A program made the position numbers and the translations under genes. Source: Halococcaceae archaeon (GTDB taxonomy: Archaea; Halobacteriota; Halobacteria; Halobacteriales; Halalkalicoccaceae). Taken from it: a DNA stretch of 5,858 bases. Position 1 is the first letter of the stretch; each line of letters opens with the position of its first letter. Shown piece after piece: positions 5,815 through 5,858 of this stretch. The notes under the pieces were generated by a model. The model had not been told where the DNA came from. It worked only from the letters and a program-made list of their open reading frames with translations, and did no database searches. The stretch lies in contig SKXI01000017.1 in assembly GCA_007128515.1 (NCBI GenBank), forward strand, positions 1 through 5,858, written 5' to 3'.

Positions 5815-5858
5815 GACGAGGCGTCGGGGGCGTCACCGTGCACCACGCGACGGTCCTC
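5802..5858 (-). CDS. Possible C-terminal end of a convergent gene (runs off right edge)
   Basis: On the minus strand one frame is open from the right edge and ends in TAA at 5804-5802, giving 18 residues that end DAPDASSCRL. If real, its last codons overlap the right arm of the inverted repeat and the gene converges on the ABC operon. The stretch is far too short to judge coding potential. The alternative is a plus-strand gene starting at GTG 5838. No product can be named. Confidence 0.15.
   Translation of the reverse strand, partial: EDRRVVHGDAPDASSCRL

Noticed and set aside
1..5858. tRNA or rRNA genes, CRISPR arrays, insertion sequences, toxin-antitoxin or defence genes
   Set aside because: I looked on both strands and found no cloverleaf-like sequence, repeat-spacer pattern, transposase frame, terminal repeats or defence-family motifs.

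Overview
The window looks like chromosomal DNA from a halophilic archaeon (class Halobacteria). The evidence is a high G+C content with strong G/C at third codon positions, an acidic secreted lipoprotein with a twin-arginine signal and lipobox, A/T-rich TATA-like boxes about 26-27 bases upstream of start codons (leaderless transcripts), and an XPB/Rad25-type helicase of the archaeal kind. I do not assign a species.

Layout. (1) Bases 1-341, minus strand: the first 113 codons of an XPB/Rad25-family DNA helicase that runs off the left edge. (2) Bases 342-561: a divergent promoter region. (3) Bases 562-1161, plus strand: a six-helix HdeD/DUF308-family membrane protein, followed by a T-rich terminator. 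(4) Bases 1162-1703: no intact gene. This stretch holds a diverged fragment of a second XPB/Rad25 gene (minus strand, about 46 codons still recognisable). It is abutted head-on by the promoter and first codons of a short plus-strand reading frame. It reads as a deletion or rearrangement scar. (5) Bases 1704-5739, plus strand: a compact three-gene ABC importer operon encoding a Tat-exported binding lipoprotein, an ATPase of the PotA/CysA-like class with a TOBE domain, and a permease in which the two membrane subunits are fused into one 620-residue chain. (6) Bases 5740-5858: a strong nested inverted repeat, then possibly the last codons of a convergent gene.

How the genes work together. The lipoprotein would capture a solute outside the membrane, the fused permease would form the translocation path, and two copies of the ATPase would drive import. 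Start and stop codons sit 0-4 bases apart, which suggests one transcript and coupled translation. The binding protein resembles the PotD-type group (COG0687), which handles polyamines, opines and related small organic cations, but sequence alone does not settle the substrate. The helicase and the HdeD-like protein have their own promoters and no evident functional tie to the importer.

I do not see a clearly new biological system. The most notable items are the XPB gene remnant with its head-on partner, the fused permease, the dyad TACGTA element at the hdeD-like promoter, and the nested hairpin after the operon.
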